A stretch of DNA of 64,000 nt, taken from positions 62,001-126,000 of the forward strand of contig NZ_JBDIML010000006.1 in NCBI RefSeq assembly GCF_039614845.1, read 5' to 3'. Below the pieces are notes generated by a model. That model was not told the DNA's origin. It made no database searches and was given only the letters and a program-made list of their open reading frames with translations. This stretch comes from Ornithinibacillus xuwenensis (lineage in GTDB: Bacteria > Bacillota > Bacilli > Bacillales > Amphibacillaceae). Each line of letters starts with the position of its first letter. Within the stretch, counting starts at the first letter, position 1. The position numbers were made by a program, and so were the translations under genes. Below, in pieces: positions 34,365-42,377 of this stretch.

Positions 34365-35588
34365 ATGGTTGAGGTAAAATTTCATGATATTGGTGAGGGG
34401 ATGACTGAAGGAGAAATTATCAATTACTTTGTGAAGGTAGGAGATCTTGTCCAAGCAGACCAGCCACTCGTTGAAATGCAAACCGACAAAATGGTTGCAG
34501 AAATACCTTCACCAGCAAAGGGAAAAGTAAAAACAATCCATTTTGCTGAGGGAACGACTGTGAATATTGGTACTGTGCTATTAGAGATTGATGATGGAAA
34601 AGAAATATCTCAAGATGCAACTTCAGAAAAGGAGGTATCGGCTGCTGTTAGTGCTCCCCAGAAGCAAGAAGAAACAAAAAAGCGGCCACCTAAACGCATT
34701 ATTGCAGCACCTCATACGAGAAGGATTGCGCGTGAGAATGATGTTGATATTGAACAAGTTATTGGAACTGGACCTGCGGGAAGAGTGACCGATGAAGATA
34801 TTTTCCAATTTATTCGAAAGCAAGAAAAGCAAGATATTGCTGAAGGGAGTTTCATAGAAGAAATATCAACGGATGATTCAACGTTTATTAGCGAAGCACC
34901 CGATACCATTCCTTTTAACGGTATTCGAAAGCAAATTGCGATGCGGATGAGCAAGTCATTATCAACCATTCCACATGTTACCCACTTCGATGAAGCCGAC
35001 TTAACCAATTTACTAGAATTTCGTCAAGAGCTAAAAGATACTGGAGAGAATATTTCAATTGTAGCATTTTTCCTAAAGGCAATTGCAATAACATTAAAGG
35101 AATTTCCGTTATTCAACGCACAATTAGACGAACAAGAGCATGTTATTCGCCTTCTAAAAGACTATCATATTGGTCTTGCAACCAATACTGAAAAAGGGTT
35201 ATTAGTACCAGTACTACGAGAAGTGGATAAAAAATCTATCAAAGAAATACATAATGAAATGAAGTCCTTGACGAAGAAGGCACAAGATCATCAATTAACA
35301 GCTCAGGAAATGCAGAATGGTACCTTTACGATTAGTAATGTAGGACCTATTGGTGGAACAGCTGCAACACCAATCATTAATCATCCTCAAACGAGCATCA
35401 TTGCTTTTCATAAAACAAAAAGGATGCCTGTTGTCACGGATAAAGACAAAATCGAAATTCGATCTATCATGACAATGTCATTGTCATTTGACCATCGAAT
35501 CATAGATGGTGCAGATGCAGTAATGTTTACTAATCGATTTATTGAACTGATGGAGAACCCGAAAAAACTTCTACTGTATTTGCGATAA
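34365..35588 (+). CDS. 2-oxoacid dehydrogenase E2 (dihydrolipoamide acyltransferase), orphan
   Basis: 407 residues with all E2 parts: N-terminal lipoyl domain with the lipoylated Lys in EMQTDKMVAEIPSP near residue 43; an Ala/Glu/Lys-rich linker; E3/E1-binding domain (APHTRRIARENDVDIEQVI, GTGPAGRVT) near 110-150; catalytic domain with the SLSFDHRIIDGADAV motif (HxxxDG). Closest in style to branched-chain E2. No E1 or E3 gene is nearby. Its place after phenylalanine dehydrogenase suggests action on phenylpyruvate or 4-hydroxyphenylpyruvate, with E1/E3 supplied from elsewhere. Confidence 0.88.
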   Translation: MVEVKFHDIGEGMTEGEIINYFVKVGDLVQADQPLVEMQTDKMVAEIPSPAKGKVKTIHFAEGTTVNIGTVLLEIDDGKEISQDATSEKEVSAAVSAPQKQEETKKRPPKRIIAAPHTRRIARENDVDIEQVIGTGPAGRVTDEDIFQFIRKQEKQDIAEGSFIEEISTDDSTFISEAPDTIPFNGIRKQIAMRMSKSLSTIPHVTHFDEADLTNLLEFRQELKDTGENISIVAFFLKAIAITLKEFPLFNAQLDEQEHVIRLLKDYHIGLATNTEKGLLVPVLREVDKKSIKEIHNEMKSLTKKAQDHQLTAQEMQNGTFTISNVGPIGGTAATPIINHPQTSIIAFHKTKRMPVVTDKDKIEIRSIMTMSLSFDHRIIDGADAVMFTNRFIELMENPKKLLLYLR

Positions 35589-35662
35589 ATCTCATAGGAT
35601 ATAAAGTAGTGAATGAAGGCGAGAGAATCGCATATCTCGAAAAAATAGGAGTGACTGCACTC

Positions 35663-36454
35663 ATGATGTATCATGCAAAGGCTAGATTTTCTTCTACAAC
35701 TGGTTTGGAGGATATATGGGTAGGAGCTTCCCATATTCAGTGGAAAGGTGAGAAGTTCGCAGAGGATTCCTTTTCATGGCAATCTCCAATTATTGGAACT
35801 GTTTATGGGACCTTGTTCAATTTTCGTGAACAATTAGAAGCCTTTCGAACTGAATTTGATAAAGCACCATACCAAAAGCCACCACAAAGGCCTATCCTTT
35901 ATATAAAACCAAGGAATACGTTAAATGCACATTTAAAGGAAGTTGCCATACCAAATGGAATAGAAGCTGTTGAAGTAAATGCAACACTGGGAATCGTCAT
36001 AGGCAAAACTGCCGTAAAGGTGAAGGAACAGGATGCATTTCATTACGTACAGGGATATACGATTGTAAACGATGTATCAGTTCCTCATCAAACGTTTTAC
36101 CGTCCTGCCATTAAGCAAAAAGCGCGTGATGGATTCTGTCCAATTGGTCCTTGGGTCGTATTAAAAGATGAGATTCCTAATCCCGATAATCTCATGATTT
36201 GGACATTTAAAAATGATGAATTAATTCAGGTGAATAGCACGAAGGAATTAGTTCGATCAATTCCTCGTCTCATTCAGGACGTATCAGAATTTATGACGTT
36301 AGCAAGTGGTGATGTTCTGTTAGTTGGTGTTCCGTATAATCCATCTTTAGCAAGCCCAGGGGATACGATTCGAATTGAAATCGATCATATTGGTAGCTTA
36401 GAAAACAGATTTGTACATGATAATGTATTGATTGCAGGGGGTGAGAGGGTATGA
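35663..36454 (+). CDS. hpaG1: HpaG1: fumarylacetoacetate hydrolase-family decarboxylase/isomerase subunit
   Basis: Matches the N-terminal half of E. coli HpaG (5-oxopent-3-ene-1,2,5-tricarboxylate decarboxylase / 2-hydroxyhepta-2,4-diene-1,7-dioate isomerase): LYIKPRNT, VIGKTAVKV and the FYRPAIKQKARDGFCPIGP block. About 264 residues, including an N-terminal extension of about 50 residues that E. coli lacks. The frame is open from 35609 (GTG with weak AGGAT); the ATG at 35663 with AGGAG is preferred but not certain. Overlaps hpaG2 by four bases. Confidence 0.85.
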   Translation: MMYHAKARFSSTTGLEDIWVGASHIQWKGEKFAEDSFSWQSPIIGTVYGTLFNFREQLEAFRTEFDKAPYQKPPQRPILYIKPRNTLNAHLKEVAIPNGIEAVEVNATLGIVIGKTAVKVKEQDAFHYVQGYTIVNDVSVPHQTFYRPAIKQKARDGFCPIGPWVVLKDEIPNPDNLMIWTFKNDELIQVNSTKELVRSIPRLIQDVSEFMTLASGDVLLVGVPYNPSLASPGDTIRIEIDHIGSLENRFVHDNVLIAGGERV

Positions 36455-37206
36455 AGCATGCGCGAGTAGCGTGTTATGGTGCTATTCATGAAGCCGTTGA
36501 AGCGGATGGGACCCTCCAATTAATGGATGGAAGAATAATAGATCCTCAGGATGTCGTCTGGTTACCCCCAATCGAAGCTGGAACGATTTTTGCACTTGGA
36601 TTAAATTATGCCGATCATGCGAGTGAAATTAGCTTTAAGGCACCAGAGGAACCACTTGTCTTTTTAAAAGGTCCAAATACACTAATTGGGCATTGTGGGC
36701 AGACTCGTCGACCTGCTGATGTTAAAACTATGCATTATGAGTGTGAGCTAGCTGTCGTTATAGGGAAAAAAACGCGTTCTGTCAAACGGAAGGATGCGTA
36801 TGACTATATTTCTGGATATACAATTGCCAATGATTATGCTATTCGTGATTATCTTGAAAACTATTATCGACCAAATCTAGCCGTGAAAAATCGTGATACG
36901 TTAACACCAATTGGCCCTTGGTTTGTTGATAAAGAGGATGTGCAGGATCCGATGAATCTAAAGCTTTACACCTATGTAAATGGGGAATTAAAACAAGAGG
37001 GTACAACGAGAGATATGGTATTTGATATCCCTTTCCTAATTGAATATCTGAGTAGTTTTATGACCTTAAATGAAAATGATGTTATTCTAACCGGAACCCC
37101 AAAAGGAACTGTCAATGTTGTGGAAGGGGATGAGGTCGTGGTAGAAATTGAAGGAATCGGAAGACTAAAGAATACCATAGTAGCAGATAAAGTCTTTGCA
37201 CGGTAG
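36451..37206 (+). CDS. hpaG2: HpaG2: fumarylacetoacetate hydrolase-family decarboxylase/isomerase subunit
   Basis: 251 residues matching the C-terminal half of E. coli HpaG: FALGLNYADHASE, EEPLVFLKGPNTL, metal-binding Glu residues in MHYECELAVVIGK, GYTIANDYAIRDYLENYYRPN and LTGTPKGTVNVVEGDEV. The two halves are separate genes here (ATGA overlap), so the enzyme is likely a heteromer. Metal-dependent decarboxylation and double-bond shift after HpaE and HpaF. Confidence 0.9.
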   Translation: MKHARVACYGAIHEAVEADGTLQLMDGRIIDPQDVVWLPPIEAGTIFALGLNYADHASEISFKAPEEPLVFLKGPNTLIGHCGQTRRPADVKTMHYECELAVVIGKKTRSVKRKDAYDYISGYTIANDYAIRDYLENYYRPNLAVKNRDTLTPIGPWFVDKEDVQDPMNLKLYTYVNGELKQEGTTRDMVFDIPFLIEYLSSFMTLNENDVILTGTPKGTVNVVEGDEVVVEIEGIGRLKNTIVADKVFAR

Positions 37207-37214
37207 GTGAGATT

Positions 37215-37610
37215 ATGCCACATGTCATTGTGGAGTATACAACAAATTTAAAAGAAAACGGAAATATCAAATCACTTCTACTCAAAATCAATCAGTCCCT
37301 CATTGCAGCTGGTGATACCTTCCCGATTGGAGGTATTCGCTCTAGAGCAATAGAGTTGCATGATTATGTCGTCGCAGATGGTTCCAATCAAGAGGATGCA
37401 TTTGTTCATGTTACGCTCAAAATCGGGAAAGGTCGTACAGAAAAAGAGAAAAAAAACGCCTGTAATCAGGTGTTTGCTGCAATGGAACAGCATTTTGAAG
37501 CGGCTTTTGCAAATCGCTTTTTAGCCTTATCACTCGAATTGGTTGAATTCACCCATCCAACGTATAAGAAGAATAATATTCATAGTCGCTACTCAAACCC
37601 AGAAGGTTAA
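37215..37610 (+). CDS. hpaF: 5-carboxymethyl-2-hydroxymuconate delta-isomerase
   Basis: 131-residue tautomerase-superfamily enzyme. It starts MPHVIVEYT, so Pro2 becomes the catalytic N-terminal base after Met removal. LLLKINQSLIAAG and GGIRSRAIELHDYVVADG are conserved in the HpaF/CHMI family. Last gene of the operon; the terminator stem begins within its final codons. Confidence 0.9.
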   Translation: MPHVIVEYTTNLKENGNIKSLLLKINQSLIAAGDTFPIGGIRSRAIELHDYVVADGSNQEDAFVHVTLKIGKGRTEKEKKNACNQVFAAMEQHFEAAFANRFLALSLELVEFTHPTYKKNNIHSRYSNPEG

Positions 37611-37632
37611 TAAACTTTCGGGTTTTTTATTT
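37595..37632 (+). terminator. Terminator of the hpa operon
   Basis: AACCC-AGAA pairs with TTTC-GGGTT and is followed by TTTTATTTTTA. It overlaps the hpaF stop codon. Confidence 0.8.
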
Positions 37633-37760
37633 TTATACAGGGAAGTAAGTTACTTTCAATAGAAGTGTAATGGAGTAAGCGTCCTATTAAGTTGGGAGGT
37701 GCATGTTAAGTATTCACAATTGGATATGAAGTATTCGTTGAATAGAAGACTAAAAGATAA

Positions 37761-37808
37761 ATAAGTAGTACTATGTTAATAGTATTACTTATCGAATTTT
37801 TATTTTTT
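37761..37808 (+). terminator. Orphan terminator upstream of the CPBP protease gene
   Basis: ATAAGTAGTACTAT pairs with ATAGTATTACTTAT (one G-U pair) around GTTA, followed by a T-rich stretch to 37808. No gene is visible between 37633 and 37760 to need it, apart from very short frames. It may end a small RNA or be an attenuator for the gene starting at 37846. Confidence 0.7.
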
Positions 37809-37845
37809 CTTCTAGAGTAGTTTAATAATGAGGTGTTGAATTCTA

Positions 37846-38502
37846 ATGGAACCTAGAGTAAATAAGAATTATATTTGGCTTTATTTTTTATCATTCTACT
37901 CACTTTGGTGTATAAGAGAATTATGGTTTGTTCAATATATAGATTTGATGGACTCTGTTCTTAACGCTATTATCTCAGCAATTATTAAAATCATTATCTG
38001 GATACTTCCGGTTATCCTAATCGTTAGAACAGTAGAAAAACAAAATGTATTAAGCTATTTAGGATTACGCGATCATTATAAAAAAGGATTGATATGGACT
38101 GTATGGGGCACAACTGCTTTAATTCTTTACTTCTTTATTTTAAATTTAATTGTATTAGAGAATGACATTGGATTTAATTTAAGCATTAATGAGCTGCTTA
38201 ATACAGTCCTTCTAGTAGGAATAACGGAGGAAATTGTCTTTAGAGGGTTCTTATTAAGAAAACTAATGGATTCCAATAGTTTTTGGCAAGCAAATATACT
38301 AACTTCACTCCTTTTTGTGTCGATCCATTTTCCAATCTGGATTTATAAAGGGTTATTCGAATTGCCATATATTCTAGCTTCTATGGCTACTGCTTTTGTT
38401 TTAGGTATTATTTTCGGATTTATATATAGGAAATCCAATTCACTCTGGTCCGTCATTATTCTACATTCTTTGTATAACTTTCTAGTGTCAATTTACTATT
38501 AG
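37846..38502 (+). CDS. CPBP-family intramembrane glutamic endopeptidase
   Basis: 218 residues, about seven membrane helices. CAAX-protease/bacteriocin-processing signature: GITEEIVFRGFLLRKL (EExxxR) and, two helices on, SIHFPIWIY with the catalytic His. Some family members give bacteriocin immunity; many are of unknown role. Isolated between the hpa operon and ytaF. Weak ribosome site (AATGAGGTG). Confidence 0.85.
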   Translation: MEPRVNKNYIWLYFLSFYSLWCIRELWFVQYIDLMDSVLNAIISAIIKIIIWILPVILIVRTVEKQNVLSYLGLRDHYKKGLIWTVWGTTALILYFFILNLIVLENDIGFNLSINELLNTVLLVGITEEIVFRGFLLRKLMDSNSFWQANILTSLLFVSIHFPIWIYKGLFELPYILASMATAFVLGIIFGFIYRKSNSLWSVIILHSLYNFLVSIYY

Positions 38503-38533
38503 ATAGCGGCCCACGATCTGTAATAAACAAATA

Positions 38534-38564
38534 GTCGCGCAAAACCAAGTAGATTTTGCGCGAC
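38534..38564. terminator. Hairpin between the CPBP gene and ytaF
   Basis: GTCGCGCAAAA pairs perfectly with TTTTGCGCGAC. Minus-strand reading continues TATTTGTTT, so it probably ends ytaF transcription and may act on both strands. Confidence 0.65.
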
Positions 38565-38571
38565 ACAGTAT

Positions 38572-39201
38572 TTAAAATAAATTTAATACACCGAGCGTAA
38601 TTAACAGGACTGGGGGTAAAAAGTTCATACGTTCCATACGTTTATTATTGGATAGAACAATTCCAATTTTTATTCCATAGTAGACAAACATACCACTCAT
38701 AACAGCAATTAAAATAGAAGTAATCATTGGCGGATATCCCAGGATAGCTGCGCCGATCCCAGCTCCGAATGCATCTAAAGCTAGAGCAGTTCCTAATAAT
38801 ATTGCTTCTCCGATAGAGATTGTTCCAGAGCGGTCTAAATCTGCTTTATCGGGTGTCGTCATGACGGTACGGAATTTTTGAAAGTTTATCGCTTCATGAT
38901 CTTCTGGTGATACCTCTGTGTTTTTATTAAGTTGGCTTCTAACGGAGTTAATTAAGGAGAATATTCCTATAAATATTAATATTGCTCCCCCAATTGATTT
39001 AGCAATACTGACCGATAGAAAAGCATGAAGCATACCGCCAATCTCCATAGAAAGGAGAACAACAATTCCAGAACAGATCATGATGACGAATAAAGCACTT
39101 TTTGGTACAACGATTTTACGCATTCCATACGTAATTCCTACGCCTAATCCATCGATACTTACAGCAAAAACTAAGAATAGTAATCCAGTATAAAATAGCA
39201 T
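38572..39201 (-). CDS. ytaF: Sporulation membrane protein YtaF (MntP-like)
   Basis: 209 residues, about six membrane helices, related to the MntP manganese exporter fold: DGLGVGITYGMRK near the N terminus and LGTALALDAFGAGIGA in the second half, each with the buried Asp of the family. A charged loop of about 35 residues lies between the halves. Known as a sporulation-specific membrane protein in Bacillus. It is downstream of the EAL gene on the same strand (94-base gap), so it could be read through from it. Confidence 0.82.
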   Translation of the reverse strand: MLFYTGLLFLVFAVSIDGLGVGITYGMRKIVVPKSALFVIMICSGIVVLLSMEIGGMLHAFLSVSIAKSIGGAILIFIGIFSLINSVRSQLNKNTEVSPEDHEAINFQKFRTVMTTPDKADLDRSGTISIGEAILLGTALALDAFGAGIGAAILGYPPMITSILIAVMSGMFVYYGIKIGIVLSNNKRMERMNFLPPVLLITLGVLNLF

Positions 39202-39295
39202 AGCACCATATCCTTTACTGTTTCTACGCTATTGTATGGAAGCTTCCTTGGATGTGTGCTATCGGAACTTGATAAACCGAATTCAAAAGTCTCAA

Positions 39296-40288
39296 TCAAA
39301 TGACATCATCAATTTCAGGTGTAGGTTTACCGAATAAATAACCTTGAAAAAGCTTATATCCTTCCCGTTTTAGCCACTCAAAGTCTTCCTTTGATTCTAT
39401 TCCCTCTGCTAGTGGGATTGAGCCGAGTTCAATGGACTTACGTAGCATTGATTTTGCAACTTGCTGTTTATTGAAATCGACTGCAACCCCTTGTACAAAC
39501 TGCATATCCAATTTCATATAATGTGGTGTAATATCCTCTATCATTTCGATAGTGTTATACCCCTCCCCAACATCATCTAGCGCATATTCGAATCCCTTTT
39601 CTTTGTAGTATGATAAGATTTCTTTTAAATGATTAACATCGTCTACTCTTTCTGTTTCTACCACCTCAAAACAAAGTTGAGAAGGGTTTATACCCAATGT
39701 GTTTGCCAATCGTGTTGTCGATTGTAAACAGAATTCTGGAGAATATATTGATGTTGGAATGAAGTTAATGAAAACCTTTTTATCCTTAATCTTTGCAGCA
39801 GATTTTACTGCAGTTAATCTACACAATCTATCCAAAGCATATAGCCTTCCACGTTTTCTGGCTGCTTCAAAAATAACATCCGGATAAATCAAAGTCCCAT
39901 CTTCTTTGACAAATCTTGAAAGGATTTCATATGCAAAAATATTTTCTCTTTCATCTACAATAGGTTGAAAATAACAAGTGAGCTGTTTCTTTTTAATTAC
40001 TTCATCAATCCACTGCATATCAAGTGTTTCTTGAATGGTTGATAATGGTTTCCACTCTTGGTTCGGCAAGCGAAAATAGACCAATGCTAATTGCATATGA
40101 TCCCTACAGAAGTCTATTAGCTCGTTTACTCCCATTTCCTTTATAAACAATAGATTATCTTGTACTTTTACATCTATTTTTCTTCTGTTTAAGTGGTTAA
40201 TTATGTTTGGTATCACAGACTGATTGTGATTACCTTCAAACCGAATTTCATATTCTAATCCCTCTATTAAGCAACTTTTACAATGCAT
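39296..40288 (-). CDS. EAL-domain c-di-GMP phosphodiesterase
   Basis: 330 residues. A 90-residue N-terminal region with a CxxC near the start (MHCKSC) is of no family I recognise; the EAL domain runs from about 95 to the end. Catalytic positions appear intact: EILSRF in place of EALxR, FINFIP, CFEVVETE, ALDDVGEGYN, MKLDM, and LAEGIE. So hydrolysis of c-di-GMP is likely. Start at 40288 is nine bases after AGGAGGT. It follows the PAS-transducer gene by 83 bases on the same strand, probably one transcript. Confidence 0.88.
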   Translation of the reverse strand: MHCKSCLIEGLEYEIRFEGNHNQSVIPNIINHLNRRKIDVKVQDNLLFIKEMGVNELIDFCRDHMQLALVYFRLPNQEWKPLSTIQETLDMQWIDEVIKKKQLTCYFQPIVDERENIFAYEILSRFVKEDGTLIYPDVIFEAARKRGRLYALDRLCRLTAVKSAAKIKDKKVFINFIPTSIYSPEFCLQSTTRLANTLGINPSQLCFEVVETERVDDVNHLKEILSYYKEKGFEYALDDVGEGYNTIEMIEDITPHYMKLDMQFVQGVAVDFNKQQVAKSMLRKSIELGSIPLAEGIESKEDFEWLKREGYKLFQGYLFGKPTPEIDDVI

Positions 40289-40371
40289 GGATCTATTACC
40301 TCCTAAGAAACCATCTCCCAATTTAACGCAAGATGCTTCATAACGTATTTCCTTGATATTCTGTTGAATCG

Positions 40372-41298
40372 TTAGATTACGTCACCTAAAGTTTTCGCTT
40401 GCCTATCTAGTTGATCTGCAGCTTGCCCGATACCAGTAAATTCTTCAACTGCCTTATTTACAAGCGTTTGACCATCTATGATAATGGTTTGAGAATTTTT
40501 CATTCCTTTTACAATTTCTTCAACTTGTACGGTTATACTTTCTAAATCCGAGTTTACTTCTTTTGTAGCCTCCTCTGTTTGGCTGGCTAATTTACGAACT
40601 TCATTTGCCACCACATTAAATCCACGACCATATTCTTTCGCATGGGCAGCTTCAATTGCAGCATTAAGAGCGAGTAAATTGGTATAATCAGCAATACTAC
40701 GAATTTTATCTGTAAGCTTCTTAACTGATTCTGCTTTTCGTTCCAATAATTGAAGCACTTGCATATTGTCATTTGTTTCCTTCACAGCTTGTTTAATAGA
40801 CGACTCTATTTCTTGACCACTAGAGACACCTTCATCTGCACGTTTTAAGAGTCGTTCTGCCATCTGTTGTAATTCTCTTGTTAATTCGGAGACAGCATTT
40901 TCACGTTTCGTTATATCTGTTGCCACTTTAATAACCCCTTGAACATATCCTTCACTGTTATAAACAGGAGTGTAGGTCGCTTCAAACCATAGAAGACGCT
41001 GATCCTTTGTTACTCGTAATATTTTTTTCTGAAACGTTTGACCACTCCTTAAATTGTCCCAAAACTCACGATACTTAGGACTATTTGCAAATTCTGGTAG
41101 ACAAAATTGACTGTGCTTCAATCCAGGCATCTCCCAAGCTTCATACCCCATGGTTTTTGCAAAATTATTATTTGCCCAAAGTACGTTACCTTGTGTGTCA
41201 AACTGTATCATGGCCAATGATTGCTCAATTGCAGCAAAGGCTGAGCTGATTTCTATCTCATTTGTCCTAGTATTTTGTATAGGTTTTGTAATATTCAT
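40372..41298 (-). CDS. Soluble PAS-domain methyl-accepting chemotaxis transducer
   Basis: 308 residues, no membrane segment. PAS domain about 25-130 (LAMIQFDTQGNVLWANNNF, GVIKVATDITKRE) then a short coiled coil and an MCP signalling domain whose hairpin tip reads NLLALNAAIEAAHAKEYGRGF and VVANEVRKLA. The coiled coil is shorter than in membrane MCPs, so it is a cytoplasmic transducer, PAS possibly binding FAD, heme or a small ligand. Divergent from the CarH-type regulator, first gene of a probable MCP-EAL unit. Confidence 0.9.
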   Translation of the reverse strand: MNITKPIQNTRTNEIEISSAFAAIEQSLAMIQFDTQGNVLWANNNFAKTMGYEAWEMPGLKHSQFCLPEFANSPKYREFWDNLRSGQTFQKKILRVTKDQRLLWFEATYTPVYNSEGYVQGVIKVATDITKRENAVSELTRELQQMAERLLKRADEGVSSGQEIESSIKQAVKETNDNMQVLQLLERKAESVKKLTDKIRSIADYTNLLALNAAIEAAHAKEYGRGFNVVANEVRKLASQTEEATKEVNSDLESITVQVEEIVKGMKNSQTIIIDGQTLVNKAVEEFTGIGQAADQLDRQAKTLGDVI

Positions 41299-41325
41299 GC
41301 TATTCTTCTGCTCCTTTTTATCCTT

Positions 41326-41347
41326 TTTTGTATGATTTATGTATCAA
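41326..41347 (-). promoter_or_regulatory. Putative CarH box, downstream of the MCP promoter
   Basis: On the minus strand TACA occurs twice at exactly 11-base spacing. The flanking T of the TnTACA unit is replaced by G and C, so this is the weakest of three sites. It would lie in the 5' leader of the PAS-MCP transcript. Confidence 0.5.
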
Positions 41348-41358
41348 TTTTAATTAAA

Positions 41359-41387
41359 AATATACAAAACTTATACATTTTTTGCAA
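41359..41387 (-). promoter_or_regulatory. Promoter of the PAS-MCP/EAL unit with embedded CarH box
   Basis: Minus strand: TTGCAA (41387-41382), 17-base spacer, TATATT (41364-41359). On the plus strand, 41360-41381 is two consecutive 11-mers each of form nTnTACAnnnn, filling the whole spacer and the -10 box. A bound regulator would block RNA polymerase. Confidence 0.7.
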
Positions 41388-41401
41388 GAATTTTGTTTTA
41401 T

Positions 41402-41430
41402 TTGATTTTAATTCGTAGATTTTGTATAGT
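41402..41430 (+). promoter_or_regulatory. Promoter of the CarH-type regulator gene
   Basis: TTGATT (41402-41407), 17-base spacer, TATAGT (41425-41430). Transcription would start near 41437, 25 bases before the ATG. Site 41419-41440 overlaps the -10 box. Confidence 0.65.
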
Positions 41431-41440
41431 TTATGTACAA
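41419..41440 (-). promoter_or_regulatory. Putative CarH box at the regulator's own promoter
   Basis: Read on the minus strand: two consecutive 11-mers of form nTnTACAnnnn (TTGTACATAAA and CTATACAAAAT). The pattern agrees with the 11-base direct repeats described for CarH of Thermus. Predicts autorepression in the dark. Confidence 0.65.
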
Positions 41441-41461
41441 GTAATATGGGGTGTATGAAAT

Positions 41462-42346
41462 ATGTATAGTATAAAAAAAGTTTCTGAAATGCTAGGTATT
41501 CCCACGGTAACGATTCGTGCATGGGAAAAAAGATATCAGATTATTAATCCTGTGCGGAGTAATGGCGGACATCGTTTGTATAGTGAAGAAGACATCAATA
41601 CGCTTAATTGGATAAAGAATCAAATGGACGAAAAGGATTTGAAGATTAGCGAAGCCGTTTCCTTATTAAAACAAAAAACGGTGGATCGGGTAGCTGATGT
41701 AGAACTATATACCATTAAGAAAGAACGGGATAATCTTATTGAGATGCTTTATCAAGATTTAATCGGTCTCAATACAATCAAAGCGCATAAAACGATAGAT
41801 TTAGCATTTTCGTTATATAACTACGTTGACGTGTTCCATAACATTCTTGCTCCTGTATTGTACCGGATTGGTACGGAATGGGAGGATGGAAAAATAGCGG
41901 TTGCCCAGGAGCATTTTTCTTCTCAGATAATTATGCAAAGATGCTCTCAGTTTCTATGGTCGCTCCCCATTCAACCAAATTTACCGAAAGGGCTGTCCTT
42001 ATGTCCTGAAGGTGAACACCATCAAATGGGATTAATGCTCTTTAGTTTGTTCTTACGAAACAAAGGTCTAGATATCACGTATTTAGGACCAGATACACCA
42101 TTAAACGAGCTTCCTGCTATTATCAGAATGAAGGATATATCTTTAGTAGTTATTTCCATTACAAATCCAGATAACATAGAAGAACTAGAGGCTTGGGTTA
42201 AGACATGTCGTAGAGATTTTCCAGATGTGAAAATTGTTCTTGGTGGTACTGGTTTTCAGAACCAAAGAACTACGATGTCTTCTTACGTACTACCTGATAA
42301 AGTTTCGGACTGGGAAACATGGTACACATCAACTATTGATAAATAA
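41462..42346 (+). CDS. MerR-family regulator with cobalamin-binding domain (CarH/LitR-type photoreceptor)
   Basis: 294 residues in three parts: MerR winged helix (YSIKKVSEMLGIPTVTIRAW, NGGHRLYSEEDI), a four-helix bundle (about 80-165) and a Rossmann B12-binding domain. The bundle has W140 and E150-H151, the Wx9EH motif that caps adenosylcobalamin in CarH photoreceptors. The B12 domain has E185-x-H187-xx-G190, the ligand motif ExHxxG. Both together indicate adenosylcobalamin-based light sensing: a repressor tetramer in the dark, dismantled by light. No carotenoid or photolyase gene is adjacent; the divergent target here is chemotaxis/c-di-GMP. ATG start with TGGGGTG. Confidence 0.9.
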   Translation: MYSIKKVSEMLGIPTVTIRAWEKRYQIINPVRSNGGHRLYSEEDINTLNWIKNQMDEKDLKISEAVSLLKQKTVDRVADVELYTIKKERDNLIEMLYQDLIGLNTIKAHKTIDLAFSLYNYVDVFHNILAPVLYRIGTEWEDGKIAVAQEHFSSQIIMQRCSQFLWSLPIQPNLPKGLSLCPEGEHHQMGLMLFSLFLRNKGLDITYLGPDTPLNELPAIIRMKDISLVVISITNPDNIEELEAWVKTCRRDFPDVKIVLGGTGFQNQRTTMSSYVLPDKVSDWETWYTSTIDK

Positions 42347-42377
42347 ATACTGAAAAGACTGAATTTCTTCGATTTAT

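Noticed and set aside
34420..34832. Several overlapping frames of 60-70 codons on both strands within the E2 gene
   Set aside because: Shadows of the lipoyl domain and linker coding sequence; none has a start signal.
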